Source of the DNA: Sphingobacteriaceae bacterium
Lineage (GTDB): Bacteria > Bacteroidota > Bacteroidia > Sphingobacteriales > Sphingobacteriaceae
DNA length: 64,000 nucleotides
Direction of reading: 5' to 3'
Assembly: GCA_029266635.1 (NCBI GenBank)
Contig: JAQSWM010000011.1
Coordinates: 1 to 64,000, forward strand
In this document: piece by piece, positions 17,898 through 26,011 of the stretch
How the letters are laid out: each line of letters begins with the position of its first letter
Numbering within the stretch: the stretch's first letter is position 1
Notes under the pieces: generated by a model
Told to the model about the DNA's origin: nothing
Databases searched by the model: none
What the model saw: only the letters and a program-made list of their open reading frames with translations
Translations under genes and position numbers: made by a program

Positions 17898-20018
17898 CTA
17901 TTTGCGTACGTTTTTCACATCAACTCCCAGGCGCTGCAGGTAAGCGATTACAGCTACTATTTCTCTATCGCTCTTAACTTTGATGTTGTCTTTCTCCAGA
18001 TCCGCAGAAATATTTTGGGCTTGATTATCTAAATCCTGATTAGCCAAAGCTTCGTAGCCTGGCGCATAAGGCACGCCTAATCTCCGCATAGCCTTAATCT
18101 TCGATGCGGTGCTTACTGTATCCAGTTGCTGTTCAATCAGCCACGGGTAAGTAGGCATAATACTGCCTGGCGACATGGTTGTTGGATCCATCAGGTGATT
18201 GAAGTGCCACGCATTTGAGTATTTGCCGCCTTCACGCTGCAAATCAGGCCCAGTGCGCTTAGATCCCCAGAGGAATGGGTGATCATACACAAATTCACCA
18301 GCCTTACTATACTCTCCGTAGCGCTCAGTTTCAGAACGGAACGGGCGGATCATTTGCGAATGGCAGTTTACACAGCCTTCGCGGATGTATATGTCGCGTC
18401 CTTGCAGCTCGAGCGGCGAATAAGGTTTTACACTGGCGATGGTGGGGATATTAGATGAAATCATAAATGTTGGCATCATTTCCACCATACCACCAATCAG
18501 GATCGCGATAAGCGAAACTATCAGGAACTGCATTGGCCGGCGTTCTAAGGCTCTGTGGGCTGTTTTCTCTCCAGCACCAGGAACAAATACCGGTGCAAGC
18601 GCCAGGGCTTCGGCAGGTTCATCGCCAAGCAAAACTCCTTTCTTAACTGTTTTAATCAGGTTGTATGTCATCACGATCACCCCGATCAGATACATACCCC
18701 CACCTACAGCCCTGAACATGTGCATTGGCAATACCTCGAGGGTTGTTTGCAGGAATGCCGGATATTTCAGCAGCCCTTCAGAGGTGAATTCTTTAAGCAT
18801 CAGGCCTTGCGCAAAGCCCGACAAGTACATCGGAACCGCATAGAATAAGATCCCCAGTGTGCCAATCCAGAAGTGGACGCCGATGAGCTTTTTGGAGAAA
18901 ATTTCAGTTTGATAAATACGCGGTATCAGCCAGTAAAGAATGGCGAAGGTCAGAAATCCATTCCAGCCCAGCGCACCAACGTGTACGTGCGCTACAATCC
19001 AGTCGGTATAGTGAGCAATTGCGTTTACCTGTTTGAGTGCCAGCATTGGACCTTCGAAAGTTGCCATACCGTAGGCGGTAAGCCCAACAACCATAAATTT
19101 CAGAATGGCGTCGTCACGGACTTTATCCCAGGCACCACGCAAGGTTAGCAGCCCGTTGATCATGCCTCCCCAGCTTGGGGCAATCAGCATAATAGAAAAT
19201 ACTACGCCCAGCGATTGCGCCCATCCAGGAAGGGAAGTGTACAACAAGTGGTGCGGGCCTGCCCAGATGTAAATAAATATTAGCGACCAAAAATGGAGTA
19301 TGCTCAGTTTGTAAGAATAAACCGGGCGGTTTGCCATTTTAGGCAGGAAGTAGTACATCATGCCGAGGTATGGCGTAGTCAAGAAGAACGCCACGGCATT
19401 ATGCCCATACCACCACTGCACAAGGGCATCCTGCACGCCAGCGTAGAGATAATAACTTTTGAAAGCAGAGATTGGAAGCTCAAACGAATTGACAATGTGC
19501 AAAACAGCCACCGTAACAAACGTGGCGATGTAAAACCAGATGGCCACATACATGTGCCGCTCCCGGCGTTTGATGATAGTACCAAACATATTTACACCAA
19601 AAATTACCCAGATAACTGTAATGGCAATATCGATCGGCCATTCTAGCTCCGCATATTCATGCGATGTGGTAAAACCGAGCGGAAGCGTAATTACGGCTGA
19701 AACTATAATGAGCTGCCATCCCCAAAAGTGGATCTTGCTTAACATATCGCTGTACATCCGGGCTTTTAGCAGACGCTGAAGAGAGTAGTAAACTCCCATA
19801 AATATCCCGTTGCCAACAAATGCAAAAATTACGGCATTGGTGTGTAGTGGCCTGATGCGGCCGAAGGTGGTGTATTGGTTAGCCATGTTCATGGCAGGAC
19901 TAAATAACTGAGTGGCAACCAATAAGCCTACAGTCATGCCGATGAGCCCCCAAACAACGGTGGCTATACCGAAGTTGCGGACAATCTTGTTGTCGTAATT
20001 AAATTTCTCGAGCTGCAT
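17898..20018 (-). CDS. ccoNO: Fused cbb3 oxidase subunits I and II, CcoNO
   Basis: A 706-residue fusion of the catalytic subunit CcoN (about residues 1-480, some twelve membrane helices) and the monoheme cytochrome CcoO (about 490-706). CcoN reduces oxygen with high affinity at a heme b3-copper site. Conserved pieces seen are RPLHTNAVIF, WWYGHNAVAFFL and DWIVAHVHVGALGWNG. The CcoO part has a membrane helix (FLIVSLIAILIGGMVEM) and the heme motif CVNCHSQMIRPF. The fusion is the Bacteroidota form. A Crp/Fnr-type box and a -7 element lie upstream, with 55 bp between their centres. First gene of the operon running to safE. Confidence 0.96.
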   Translation of the reverse strand: MQLEKFNYDNKIVRNFGIATVVWGLIGMTVGLLVATQLFSPAMNMANQYTTFGRIRPLHTNAVIFAFVGNGIFMGVYYSLQRLLKARMYSDMLSKIHFWGWQLIIVSAVITLPLGFTTSHEYAELEWPIDIAITVIWVIFGVNMFGTIIKRRERHMYVAIWFYIATFVTVAVLHIVNSFELPISAFKSYYLYAGVQDALVQWWYGHNAVAFFLTTPYLGMMYYFLPKMANRPVYSYKLSILHFWSLIFIYIWAGPHHLLYTSLPGWAQSLGVVFSIMLIAPSWGGMINGLLTLRGAWDKVRDDAILKFMVVGLTAYGMATFEGPMLALKQVNAIAHYTDWIVAHVHVGALGWNGFLTFAILYWLIPRIYQTEIFSKKLIGVHFWIGTLGILFYAVPMYLSGFAQGLMLKEFTSEGLLKYPAFLQTTLEVLPMHMFRAVGGGMYLIGVIVMTYNLIKTVKKGVLLGDEPAEALALAPVFVPGAGEKTAHRALERRPMQFLIVSLIAILIGGMVEMMPTFMISSNIPTIASVKPYSPLELQGRDIYIREGCVNCHSQMIRPFRSETERYGEYSKAGEFVYDHPFLWGSKRTGPDLQREGGKYSNAWHFNHLMDPTTMSPGSIMPTYPWLIEQQLDTVSTASKIKAMRRLGVPYAPGYEALANQDLDNQAQNISADLEKDNIKVKSDREIVAVIAYLQRLGVDVKNVRK

Positions 20019-20046
20019 ATAAAAAGAAAGGGTGATTTTAACGATG

Positions 20047-20112
20047 TAAAATTATTGGGGGCGGGTATTTTGCTGAGTGATGAAGATTCTGCCAAAAACT
20101 GATCTTCGTCAC
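20047..20112 (-). promoter_or_regulatory. Crp/Fnr-type box and -7 element of ccoNO
   Basis: The box GTGACGAAGATCAG (20099-20112, read on the minus strand) and the -7-like TAATTTTA (20047-20054, 7 of 8) are 55 bp apart centre to centre. This is the same spacing as at ccoI and ldhA. The position fits a class I activator near -61.5. Confidence 0.65.
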
Positions 20113-20133
20113 TTTTTTAAAGAGGGCTTCAAA

Positions 20134-20292
20134 TCATGGCTCTTCTGTGGGCTTGTCATCCTCAAAAAGAATCCGGATCGCGGGGGTCTGCATATCGTCA
20201 TTCTGGCCATTTTTCATGGCCCAGAAAAAAGCCATAAGAAATGTAAGTGCAAGCAAGATGCTGCAACCTATCAGCATGTAAATGATATTCAT
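20134..20292 (-). CDS. ccoS: cbb3 oxidase assembly protein CcoS
   Basis: A 52-residue CcoS/FixS protein, needed for cofactor insertion into cbb3 oxidase. It begins MNIIYMLIGCSILLALTFLM, has one membrane helix, the family's FFWAMKNGQNDD junction and a short acidic tail. The ATG overlaps the ccoI stop (ATGA), so the two are coupled. The 115 bases downstream carry the ccoNO promoter. Confidence 0.92.
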   Translation of the reverse strand: MNIIYMLIGCSILLALTFLMAFFWAMKNGQNDDMQTPAIRILFEDDKPTEEP

Positions 20293-22685
20293 GTGAGCGA
20301 ATTTTTAGTGGCAAAAAAGTGTGTTGCCACTGAAGTAAAAACAATTATGGTAACGGTGCTGAGCGGCATGAGCACGGCGGCAGTGAGCGGCGAAAGCAAG
20401 CCCTGAACGGCAAACCAAACTCCTATCAAATTATATGAAGCCGAAATGCACAGGCTCAGCCGGATGGTTTTTACACCATCTTTTGCCTGCAGGAGGAACT
20501 TAGGAAGGGAGCTTAAAGAGCGCCCATCCAAAATGGCATCACAGCCGGGACTGAAACTATTGATGTTATCTGTAACAGCTACGCCCAGATCGCTCTGCCT
20601 TAAAGCTCCCGCATCGTTCAGGCCATCGCCGAACATCATAACTTTTTTATCCTGTGTTTGGAGCTTGCTTATATAGTCAAGCTTGTCCTGGGGCGATTGC
20701 CGGAAATGCATCTGCGTATTCGGGAATATCTCAGCAAGGCGGTTTCCATCCGATTCATTATCGCCGGATAACAGGTGCATATCGTATTTTAAAGATAAAG
20801 ACTGGAAGAGCCCCGCCAGCCCCGGTCGCCAGGATTGTTTTAGCTGAAAATAGCCTTTGTAAACATTCGCAATTTCAAGATGCACCACAGACGGCACCTT
20901 CGTTAGGTTCATTTTGCTTACCGATGCAAGCATTGCCGGGCTCCCCATTATTACCTGCTGGCTTTTTATGATACCATACACACCCTTGCCGGGCAGTTCA
21001 GTAAAAGCCAGCACATCAAAGTAAAGACCTGGGTCGAGCCATCTCAGGATCTCCCGGCTCAATGGGTGAGTAGAATTCCTTGCCAGCGATGCCACCATCA
21101 CTTTCTCATCTTCGGTAAGAGTGCCCGAGAATGAGAGGCCAATCGCATCGGGCGAAGTTATGGTGCCGGTTTTATCAAAAACGATAGTATCTACCCTGGC
21201 GAGCTGCTCAACAACATCAGTATTCTTAAGATAAAAGCGATTTTTATCGAAAATACTGAGTACCGCCGAAAGCGTAAAAGGCGTGCTGAGCGAAAGCACA
21301 CATGGACAAGCCACAATCAGCACAGCCGTGAAGGCGTTCCATGCCCGGGCGCTATCGTTCTGCAAAAACCAGTAAGCCGCGGCGCCAATGGCGATGACAA
21401 ACATGGCTATTCCAAAGTACTTCGCTATGTTGTCGTTGAAGTTCTGGATACTGTTATCCTTTTCGGCGAACGCATCATTGTTCCACAAACGGGTGAGATA
21501 GCTTTGCGAAACAGGTTTTACAACCTCCAGCTCAATTGCTTCGCCCACTTGCCGGCCCCCGGCGTAAACAATCTCCCCCAAAACCTTACTCACTGGTTCA
21601 GATTCGCCGGTTACGAAGCTAAAATCGACTGTAGCATTGCCCTTCATCAGAATGGCATCTGCAGGTATGATCTCGTTGTTACGGATGAAGATCCTGTCGC
21701 CAACTGCAAGTTCTTCAATGGCTACAGACTTCTCCCGGATTCCGCGGAGCACCGTAACCGCAACAGGAAAATAGGAACGGTAATCGCGTTTAAACGACAG
21801 GTGATAATAGGTGCGTTGCTTAACCCATCTGCCCATTAGCAGCAAAAAGACCAAGCCAGTTAAGGTATCAGTAAAACCTGGGCCAGTTTGGGCGATAATC
21901 TCAAAAGCAGAGCGCAGGAACAAAACAGCGATGATGAGAGCCAGGGGTGCATCCAGATTCACCATTTTGTTCTTCAATCCCGCGACAGCGGAAACAAAGA
22001 ACTCGCGTGCACTGTAAAAAGTAACTGGAATGGCAAAGGCGAGGTTGAGCCAGGTGAATAAGGTCCGGAACTGCTGCTCGAAAGAAGAAAGGCCGAGATA
22101 TTCGGGAAAACTGAGCAGCATGACGTTGCCCATGCAGAATCCGGCAACCGCAATCCGTTTGATCAGTTCACGATTTACAGATTGCTGCTTTTCTTTCACA
22201 ACATCCTGCAAGCTGATGAGCGGCTCATATCCTACCGAAACCATGAGCTCCACGAGTTTCCGAAAGGAAATTTCCTGATGTTTAAACGTGATGGAAACCT
22301 GTTTTTTCAGGAAATCTATCCGCGAATGCACAACCCCTTTATCCAGCTTGTGCAAGTGTTCCAACAACCAGATGCAAGAGCTGCAGTGGATTGCCGGAAC
22401 ATAAAAGCTTACTACCGTTATATTTTCATCAGCATAATCCACCAATTTGGCAGCAATCCCGGGTTCATCCAGATATTCGTAATGCTGAAGCGACTGAGCC
22501 TGAGTTTGGCCAGGAGCATCATTGTAAGTATAATAGCTGCACAGGTTATTGGAAGACAGAACCTGATACACGCTCTGGCAGCCTATGCAACAGAAAGATT
22601 TTCCATCATATTGGTAAGGTGCTTTCGGATTTTCTGTACCGCAATGATAGCATTGCGTATCTGTTAAGGTAAATGTTGACATCAA
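20289..22685 (-). CDS. ccoI: Copper-transporting P-type ATPase CcoI (FixI)
   Basis: A 798-residue P1B-type ATPase that exports copper for cbb3 assembly. The N-terminal metal-binding region has CYHCGTENP and CCIGC. An HMA domain with HCSSC follows. Eight membrane helices are expected, with the ion-binding VACPCVLSL. The phosphorylation motif is DKTGTITS and the hinge is GDGLNDAGAL. The double Cys-rich N-terminus is the FixI/CcoI subtype rather than general CopA. It is followed by ccoS and preceded by a palindromic Crp/Fnr box. Start at the first ATG, MMSTFTLTD; the second Met may also serve. Confidence 0.94.
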   Translation of the reverse strand: MMSTFTLTDTQCYHCGTENPKAPYQYDGKSFCCIGCQSVYQVLSSNNLCSYYTYNDAPGQTQAQSLQHYEYLDEPGIAAKLVDYADENITVVSFYVPAIHCSSCIWLLEHLHKLDKGVVHSRIDFLKKQVSITFKHQEISFRKLVELMVSVGYEPLISLQDVVKEKQQSVNRELIKRIAVAGFCMGNVMLLSFPEYLGLSSFEQQFRTLFTWLNLAFAIPVTFYSAREFFVSAVAGLKNKMVNLDAPLALIIAVLFLRSAFEIIAQTGPGFTDTLTGLVFLLLMGRWVKQRTYYHLSFKRDYRSYFPVAVTVLRGIREKSVAIEELAVGDRIFIRNNEIIPADAILMKGNATVDFSFVTGESEPVSKVLGEIVYAGGRQVGEAIELEVVKPVSQSYLTRLWNNDAFAEKDNSIQNFNDNIAKYFGIAMFVIAIGAAAYWFLQNDSARAWNAFTAVLIVACPCVLSLSTPFTLSAVLSIFDKNRFYLKNTDVVEQLARVDTIVFDKTGTITSPDAIGLSFSGTLTEDEKVMVASLARNSTHPLSREILRWLDPGLYFDVLAFTELPGKGVYGIIKSQQVIMGSPAMLASVSKMNLTKVPSVVHLEIANVYKGYFQLKQSWRPGLAGLFQSLSLKYDMHLLSGDNESDGNRLAEIFPNTQMHFRQSPQDKLDYISKLQTQDKKVMMFGDGLNDAGALRQSDLGVAVTDNINSFSPGCDAILDGRSLSSLPKFLLQAKDGVKTIRLSLCISASYNLIGVWFAVQGLLSPLTAAVLMPLSTVTIIVFTSVATHFFATKNSLT

Positions 22686-22699
22686 TAAAAATCTATGAG

Positions 22700-22765
22700 C
22701 AAAGATTGCAGCTACAGCGATTTTATTAAGTGAGGGATATTATAGAGGAATGTGATTTAAATCAC
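22700..22765 (-). promoter_or_regulatory. Palindromic Crp/Fnr-type box and -7 element of ccoI
   Basis: The box GTGATTTAAATCAC (22752-22765) is a perfect 14-bp palindrome. The -7-like AATCTTTG (22700-22707, minus, 7 of 8) is 55 bp away centre to centre, giving a leader of about 8 bases before the ATG at 22685. Confidence 0.65.
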
Positions 22766-22778
22766 TAACTGATTAAAG

Positions 22779-22809
22779 TTGAGTATTTGCCAACCTTTCT
22801 TTATATTTG
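22779..22809 (+). promoter_or_regulatory. -33/-7 promoter of the higBA pair
   Basis: TTG at 22779-22781 and TATATTTG at 22802-22809 are separated by 20 bases, the best full match to the Bacteroidota -33/-7 promoter in the window. The ATG of higB is 31 bases further on. Confidence 0.65.
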
Positions 22810-22839
22810 TTCGTAGAATAAAAACAGCCATCAATAACC

Positions 22840-23133
22840 ATGCGGATCATCTATTCCCGAAGGCTGGACCAGTTTGCCAGGAAGCATGCAGATTCGGGAA
22901 AAAGCCTCAGGACATGGGTTACCGTTACTGAACGTGCACGCTGGAGAAAGGGCACAGATGTAATGCAAGATTTTCCAAATGCGAAAATCATCAGTGGCAG
23001 TAGAGCAAGGTTCAAAATTGTGGGCAACAAATATCGACTGGTAGTAGAGGTTGATTATATTGATGAAATAGTGGAAATCAGGTTTATTGGCACACATTCT
23101 GAATATGATGTGATCGATGCGACAACTATATAA
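22840..23133 (+). CDS. higB: HigB-type toxin (mRNA interferase)
   Basis: A 97-residue basic protein of the HigB_toxin family (RelE-like fold), which cleaves mRNA at the ribosome. Visible marks are [14 protein letters not shown], the central [29 protein letters not shown] read as separate strands, and the late [10 protein letters not shown]. The toxin-first order with a downstream HTH antitoxin is the HigBA arrangement. It is divergent from ccoI, with the ccoI Crp/Fnr box in the shared gap. Confidence 0.88.
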   Translation: MRIIYSRRLDQFARKHADSGKSLRTWVTVTERARWRKGTDVMQDFPNAKIISGSRARFKIVGNKYRLVVEVDYIDEIVEIRFIGTHSEYDVIDATTI

Positions 23134-23144
23134 AAAAGCTCAAC

Positions 23145-23528
23145 ATGACAAGACAATGGTATTTGATTAACTCTGAAGTTGAATATGACGAGGCAATCGG
23201 CAGGTACGAGCAAGTAAAGCAATCAGCTAAAGGCACCGAAGATCACAAGGAAAAATTGCTATTAGCACACCTGATATCGGAATATGAAAAATCTTTTAGA
23301 GAACTTCCCGAAGTTGATCCAATTGAATTAATTAAGGTGAGGATGGATGATTTCGGCTATAAAGCGGCAGATTTAGCTAAAAAGTATGGCGACAAAGGTA
23401 CTGTAAGCAAGGTTTTAAATTACAAGCAGCCACTTTCACTCTCTATGATAAGAGCATTTAGCCAGATGTTGCATATCCCTGCTGAAGCATTGCTTAAAGA
23501 GTATTCTTTACAAGCAGCGAATCAGTAA
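23145..23528 (+). CDS. higA: HigA-type antitoxin with XRE helix-turn-helix
   Basis: A 127-residue antitoxin starting 11 bases after higB. The N-terminal half is acidic and helical (residues 1-60). The C-terminal half is an XRE-like HTH (about 64-115, IKVRMDDFGYKAADLAKKYG then KGTVSKVLNYKQPLSLSMIR). HigA proteins neutralise the toxin and repress the pair. The gene converges on the following unknown-enzyme gene with only ten bases between, and no terminator is seen. Confidence 0.87.
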   Translation: MTRQWYLINSEVEYDEAIGRYEQVKQSAKGTEDHKEKLLLAHLISEYEKSFRELPEVDPIELIKVRMDDFGYKAADLAKKYGDKGTVSKVLNYKQPLSLSMIRAFSQMLHIPAEALLKEYSLQAANQ

Positions 23529-23538
23529 CACTATCATT

Positions 23539-25317
23539 TTATACCACTACCACATTGATTTCCGCAATGCTCTGCTGCAACTTTTTTATTTCAGCACTCA
23601 CCTGATCTGCACAGGCACTGACACTTGGCAACAGGTTCAGGTAATAATCAACGCCTATAAGCAACTGCTCTTTGAACTTGCTTAGTTGCTTTGCCTTTTT
23701 ATCAGCCATAGGCTTTACGCTCATTTCTACATCCTTTTTCAGATAGTCAACATAGAGCTTAAGTTCATTGACGAAAACATGCGGACGGCTTACATTATTG
23801 AGCAAGTTCATTTTGCCGTAAATGTGCTTCACCATTTCCTCTAAGGTGTAAATACCTGAGAAGTATGCCGTGTTCGGGCCAGGACAAATTGCCACTGCCT
23901 TATTCTCCCGAGGCTTAAGCATTCCTTTTTTGATATAAGCCGAAGTAACCAGCCCTTCGCACAGGCAAATTTTCTCAGTTATAGTCGCGAAAGCCTTATC
24001 ATATTCTTCTTCCGAAAGGGCTTGTTCTTTGAGGTTTTTGATCTTTAAGTTCTGATACTCCCGCGATGCCGTGCAGATGGGCTGCTCCGTAAATTCAGTA
24101 TTGGAAACAAGATATTTCTTTGTGCAGGGGCTACCGGGCCGACCTTTAGCAATTCGCTCAAGCCTTTGCTGCTCTGCCGTGCTTTTTCTGAAGTTATTAA
24201 AAGGGATACCCAAGGGAGATGCGCCACTGATGTAAAAGTCGGTGCCATCTGCCGTTGCGAGAAGATTTAACGTAGAATCGTCAACGTTCGTGGCTTCGGG
24301 AACCAAAAGGAAAGGACTGCCCCAGCCGGTGCCATCTAGTTGATAATAATCCTGCAAGAATTCATTTTCCTCCGCTGTGCCGATGCCGCCCTGAACGGTG
24401 ATCCGGGTGACAGGCTTTTGTGCTTCCGGTATACCTTTTGACGTTAATGCAGACTGGTAACTATCAAAAAGCTCATCCGTCATTGCCTGCCGTTTATGCT
24501 TGAACTCTTCCAGGATTGGGCCGAGCAAAAAGCCCTCGGTAGCAAAAGCATGCCCGCCACAGTTCAGGCCTGATTCTATCCTGAACTCATGTACCCAAAG
24601 CCCCTTTTTGGCAAGGAACTTCGCCTGGATGAAAGCAGATCTGTAATCGCTAACTTTCAGGATGATCTTCTTTTCAGCGGGAAGGCCGTTTGCCGGGAAA
24701 AAGCCTTCAAACTCTTCCAGGTAACTGTATAGCCGCGGATTCATTCCAGCAGATAAGATAATTGAAGACGACAAGGTGCTGTTTGCAAAACCACGAAGCG
24801 AGGCAAGCGCATCGGAAAATTTGTCGCCGAGCGGCTGCCCATCTTTCGAGTAATTGATTTTATCAACCTTAGACATGATGTTTACATCCACAGCGCCCTG
24901 GCATATCAGCGTCCGCAACCTCTGCTGCAGAATGTTCTTCGTGGCTGCATCTGTTTCCATCAACATCTCTTCGTATAGCCTTTTCTCAGGCAGATGGTCA
25001 GGCAGCAATTCGAAATACTTGCAAATGTCTGCTCCTTCGCTAAATTCCTCTGCCTTCAGTATGCTGATTTGTTTGCTTATGAGTGTGTGCAAGAGGTCGA
25101 GGTAAGCGGTAATTCGTTTCGCTCTGAAATCCTCTTCCGTAGCGGGAATGCTGACGTAAGGTAATCCGCTTTGCCTCAAATGATGTTCACGCATGCGCTC
25201 TATCATTTGGTCATCAACAATGGAAACCACCGACGAGATGCCGTAGCGGGCAACCTTTAGAGGTGTATCAATAGAAAACCCGAGTCCCAGAACGGGTATA
25301 TGAAAAGTGTGGCTCAT
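23539..25317 (-). CDS. Uncharacterised protein with nitronate-monooxygenase-like motifs and a Cys cluster
   Basis: A 592-residue cytosolic protein I do not recognise by name. Residues 8-36 (PVLGLGFSIDTPLKVARYG), 247-257 (IESGLNCGGHA), 307-313 (TVQGGIG) and 328-336 (DGTGWGSPF) recall the FMN-binding TIM barrel of nitronate monooxygenases. Identity looks low, so this is inference. The C-terminal third has cysteines at 398, 415, 451, 453 and 478 (KICLCEGL, AICPGPN), which could bind an Fe-S cluster. It is the last gene of the ldhA-hemN-PAS operon under a Crp/Fnr-type box, which points to a redox role at low oxygen. Confidence 0.55.
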   Translation of the reverse strand: MSHTFHIPVLGLGFSIDTPLKVARYGISSVVSIVDDQMIERMREHHLRQSGLPYVSIPATEEDFRAKRITAYLDLLHTLISKQISILKAEEFSEGADICKYFELLPDHLPEKRLYEEMLMETDAATKNILQQRLRTLICQGAVDVNIMSKVDKINYSKDGQPLGDKFSDALASLRGFANSTLSSSIILSAGMNPRLYSYLEEFEGFFPANGLPAEKKIILKVSDYRSAFIQAKFLAKKGLWVHEFRIESGLNCGGHAFATEGFLLGPILEEFKHKRQAMTDELFDSYQSALTSKGIPEAQKPVTRITVQGGIGTAEENEFLQDYYQLDGTGWGSPFLLVPEATNVDDSTLNLLATADGTDFYISGASPLGIPFNNFRKSTAEQQRLERIAKGRPGSPCTKKYLVSNTEFTEQPICTASREYQNLKIKNLKEQALSEEEYDKAFATITEKICLCEGLVTSAYIKKGMLKPRENKAVAICPGPNTAYFSGIYTLEEMVKHIYGKMNLLNNVSRPHVFVNELKLYVDYLKKDVEMSVKPMADKKAKQLSKFKEQLLIGVDYYLNLLPSVSACADQVSAEIKKLQQSIAEINVVVV

Positions 25318-25335
25318 AAAGTTTAAGTCAATTAG

Positions 25336-26001
25336 CTAATGGATTTGTATGGATTCTTCCTTTTGTTCGCTTTCATACAGAAAGGCAGTGAGCTTTTTAG
25401 TAAACGCATCGAGAGAAATTGCCGCAGAGCGTATAGATGCAATCAGCTGCGCAGTTTCCTCCTCCGTATTTTCGAAATTCTGAAGCATGTCTGTTATGCC
25501 CTGGATATTCGCCACAGAGTGCCTCACCTCGTGATTGGTCATAAACAGCATCTTTTTCAAGGAGTTGAGATAAGCTTGATGCCGCTCTTCAAATTGTTTT
25601 TTGGAGTCGATAGAATGTCGCAAAGAGAAGTAGCGAAACACGGTTCCATCGGGATTTAGCAGCGGGAGGATTGTGCTGTCGAGCCAGAAAGTACTACCGT
25701 CCTTGGCTCGGCTTTTCACTTCTCCCCGCCATACTTTTCCTGCCGAAATGGTCTGCCATAAGTCCCTAAAAAACTCTTCCGAGTGATAACCGGAATTAAC
25801 AATATTGTGATTCTGGCCTAAGAGTTCCTCTCGCGAATATTGGCTCAACCTGCAGAAATGGTCATTTGCGTAAGTTATTGCTCCGCCTGCATCTGTAATC
25901 GAACACACGATATTTTGGTCAATCGCTGTCTGATATGCTTTTAAGATATTCAGCAGTCCCGATTTAGTTTTAACCTTACAGGCAAATAGTTGAGTTTCCA
26001 T
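25336..26001 (-). CDS. PAS protein with histidine-kinase dimerisation helix but no ATPase domain
   Basis: A 221-residue protein. The PAS domain (about 25-135) is of the Aer-like type (GQNHNIVNSGYHSEEFF, then DLWQTISAGKVWRGEVK, then KDGSTFW), a group that includes FAD-binding redox sensors. Residues 150-210 look like a HisKA-type dimerisation region with H157 in TNHEVRHSVANI. The protein ends without any HATPase motifs. I chose the ATG at 26001 (METQLFACKV), ten bases past the hemN stop, because the longer frame overlaps hemN. It could be a phosphotransfer or docking partner of another kinase. Function unknown. Confidence 0.75.
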   Translation of the reverse strand: METQLFACKVKTKSGLLNILKAYQTAIDQNIVCSITDAGGAITYANDHFCRLSQYSREELLGQNHNIVNSGYHSEEFFRDLWQTISAGKVWRGEVKSRAKDGSTFWLDSTILPLLNPDGTVFRYFSLRHSIDSKKQFEERHQAYLNSLKKMLFMTNHEVRHSVANIQGITDMLQNFENTEEETAQLIASIRSAAISLDAFTKKLTAFLYESEQKEESIQIH

Positions 26002-26011
26002 TTCACCCGAT

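Noticed and set aside
22752-22765. Direct activation of higBA by the ccoI box
   Set aside because: Centre spacing to the higBA -7 is 47 bp, not 33 or 55 as at the other promoters.
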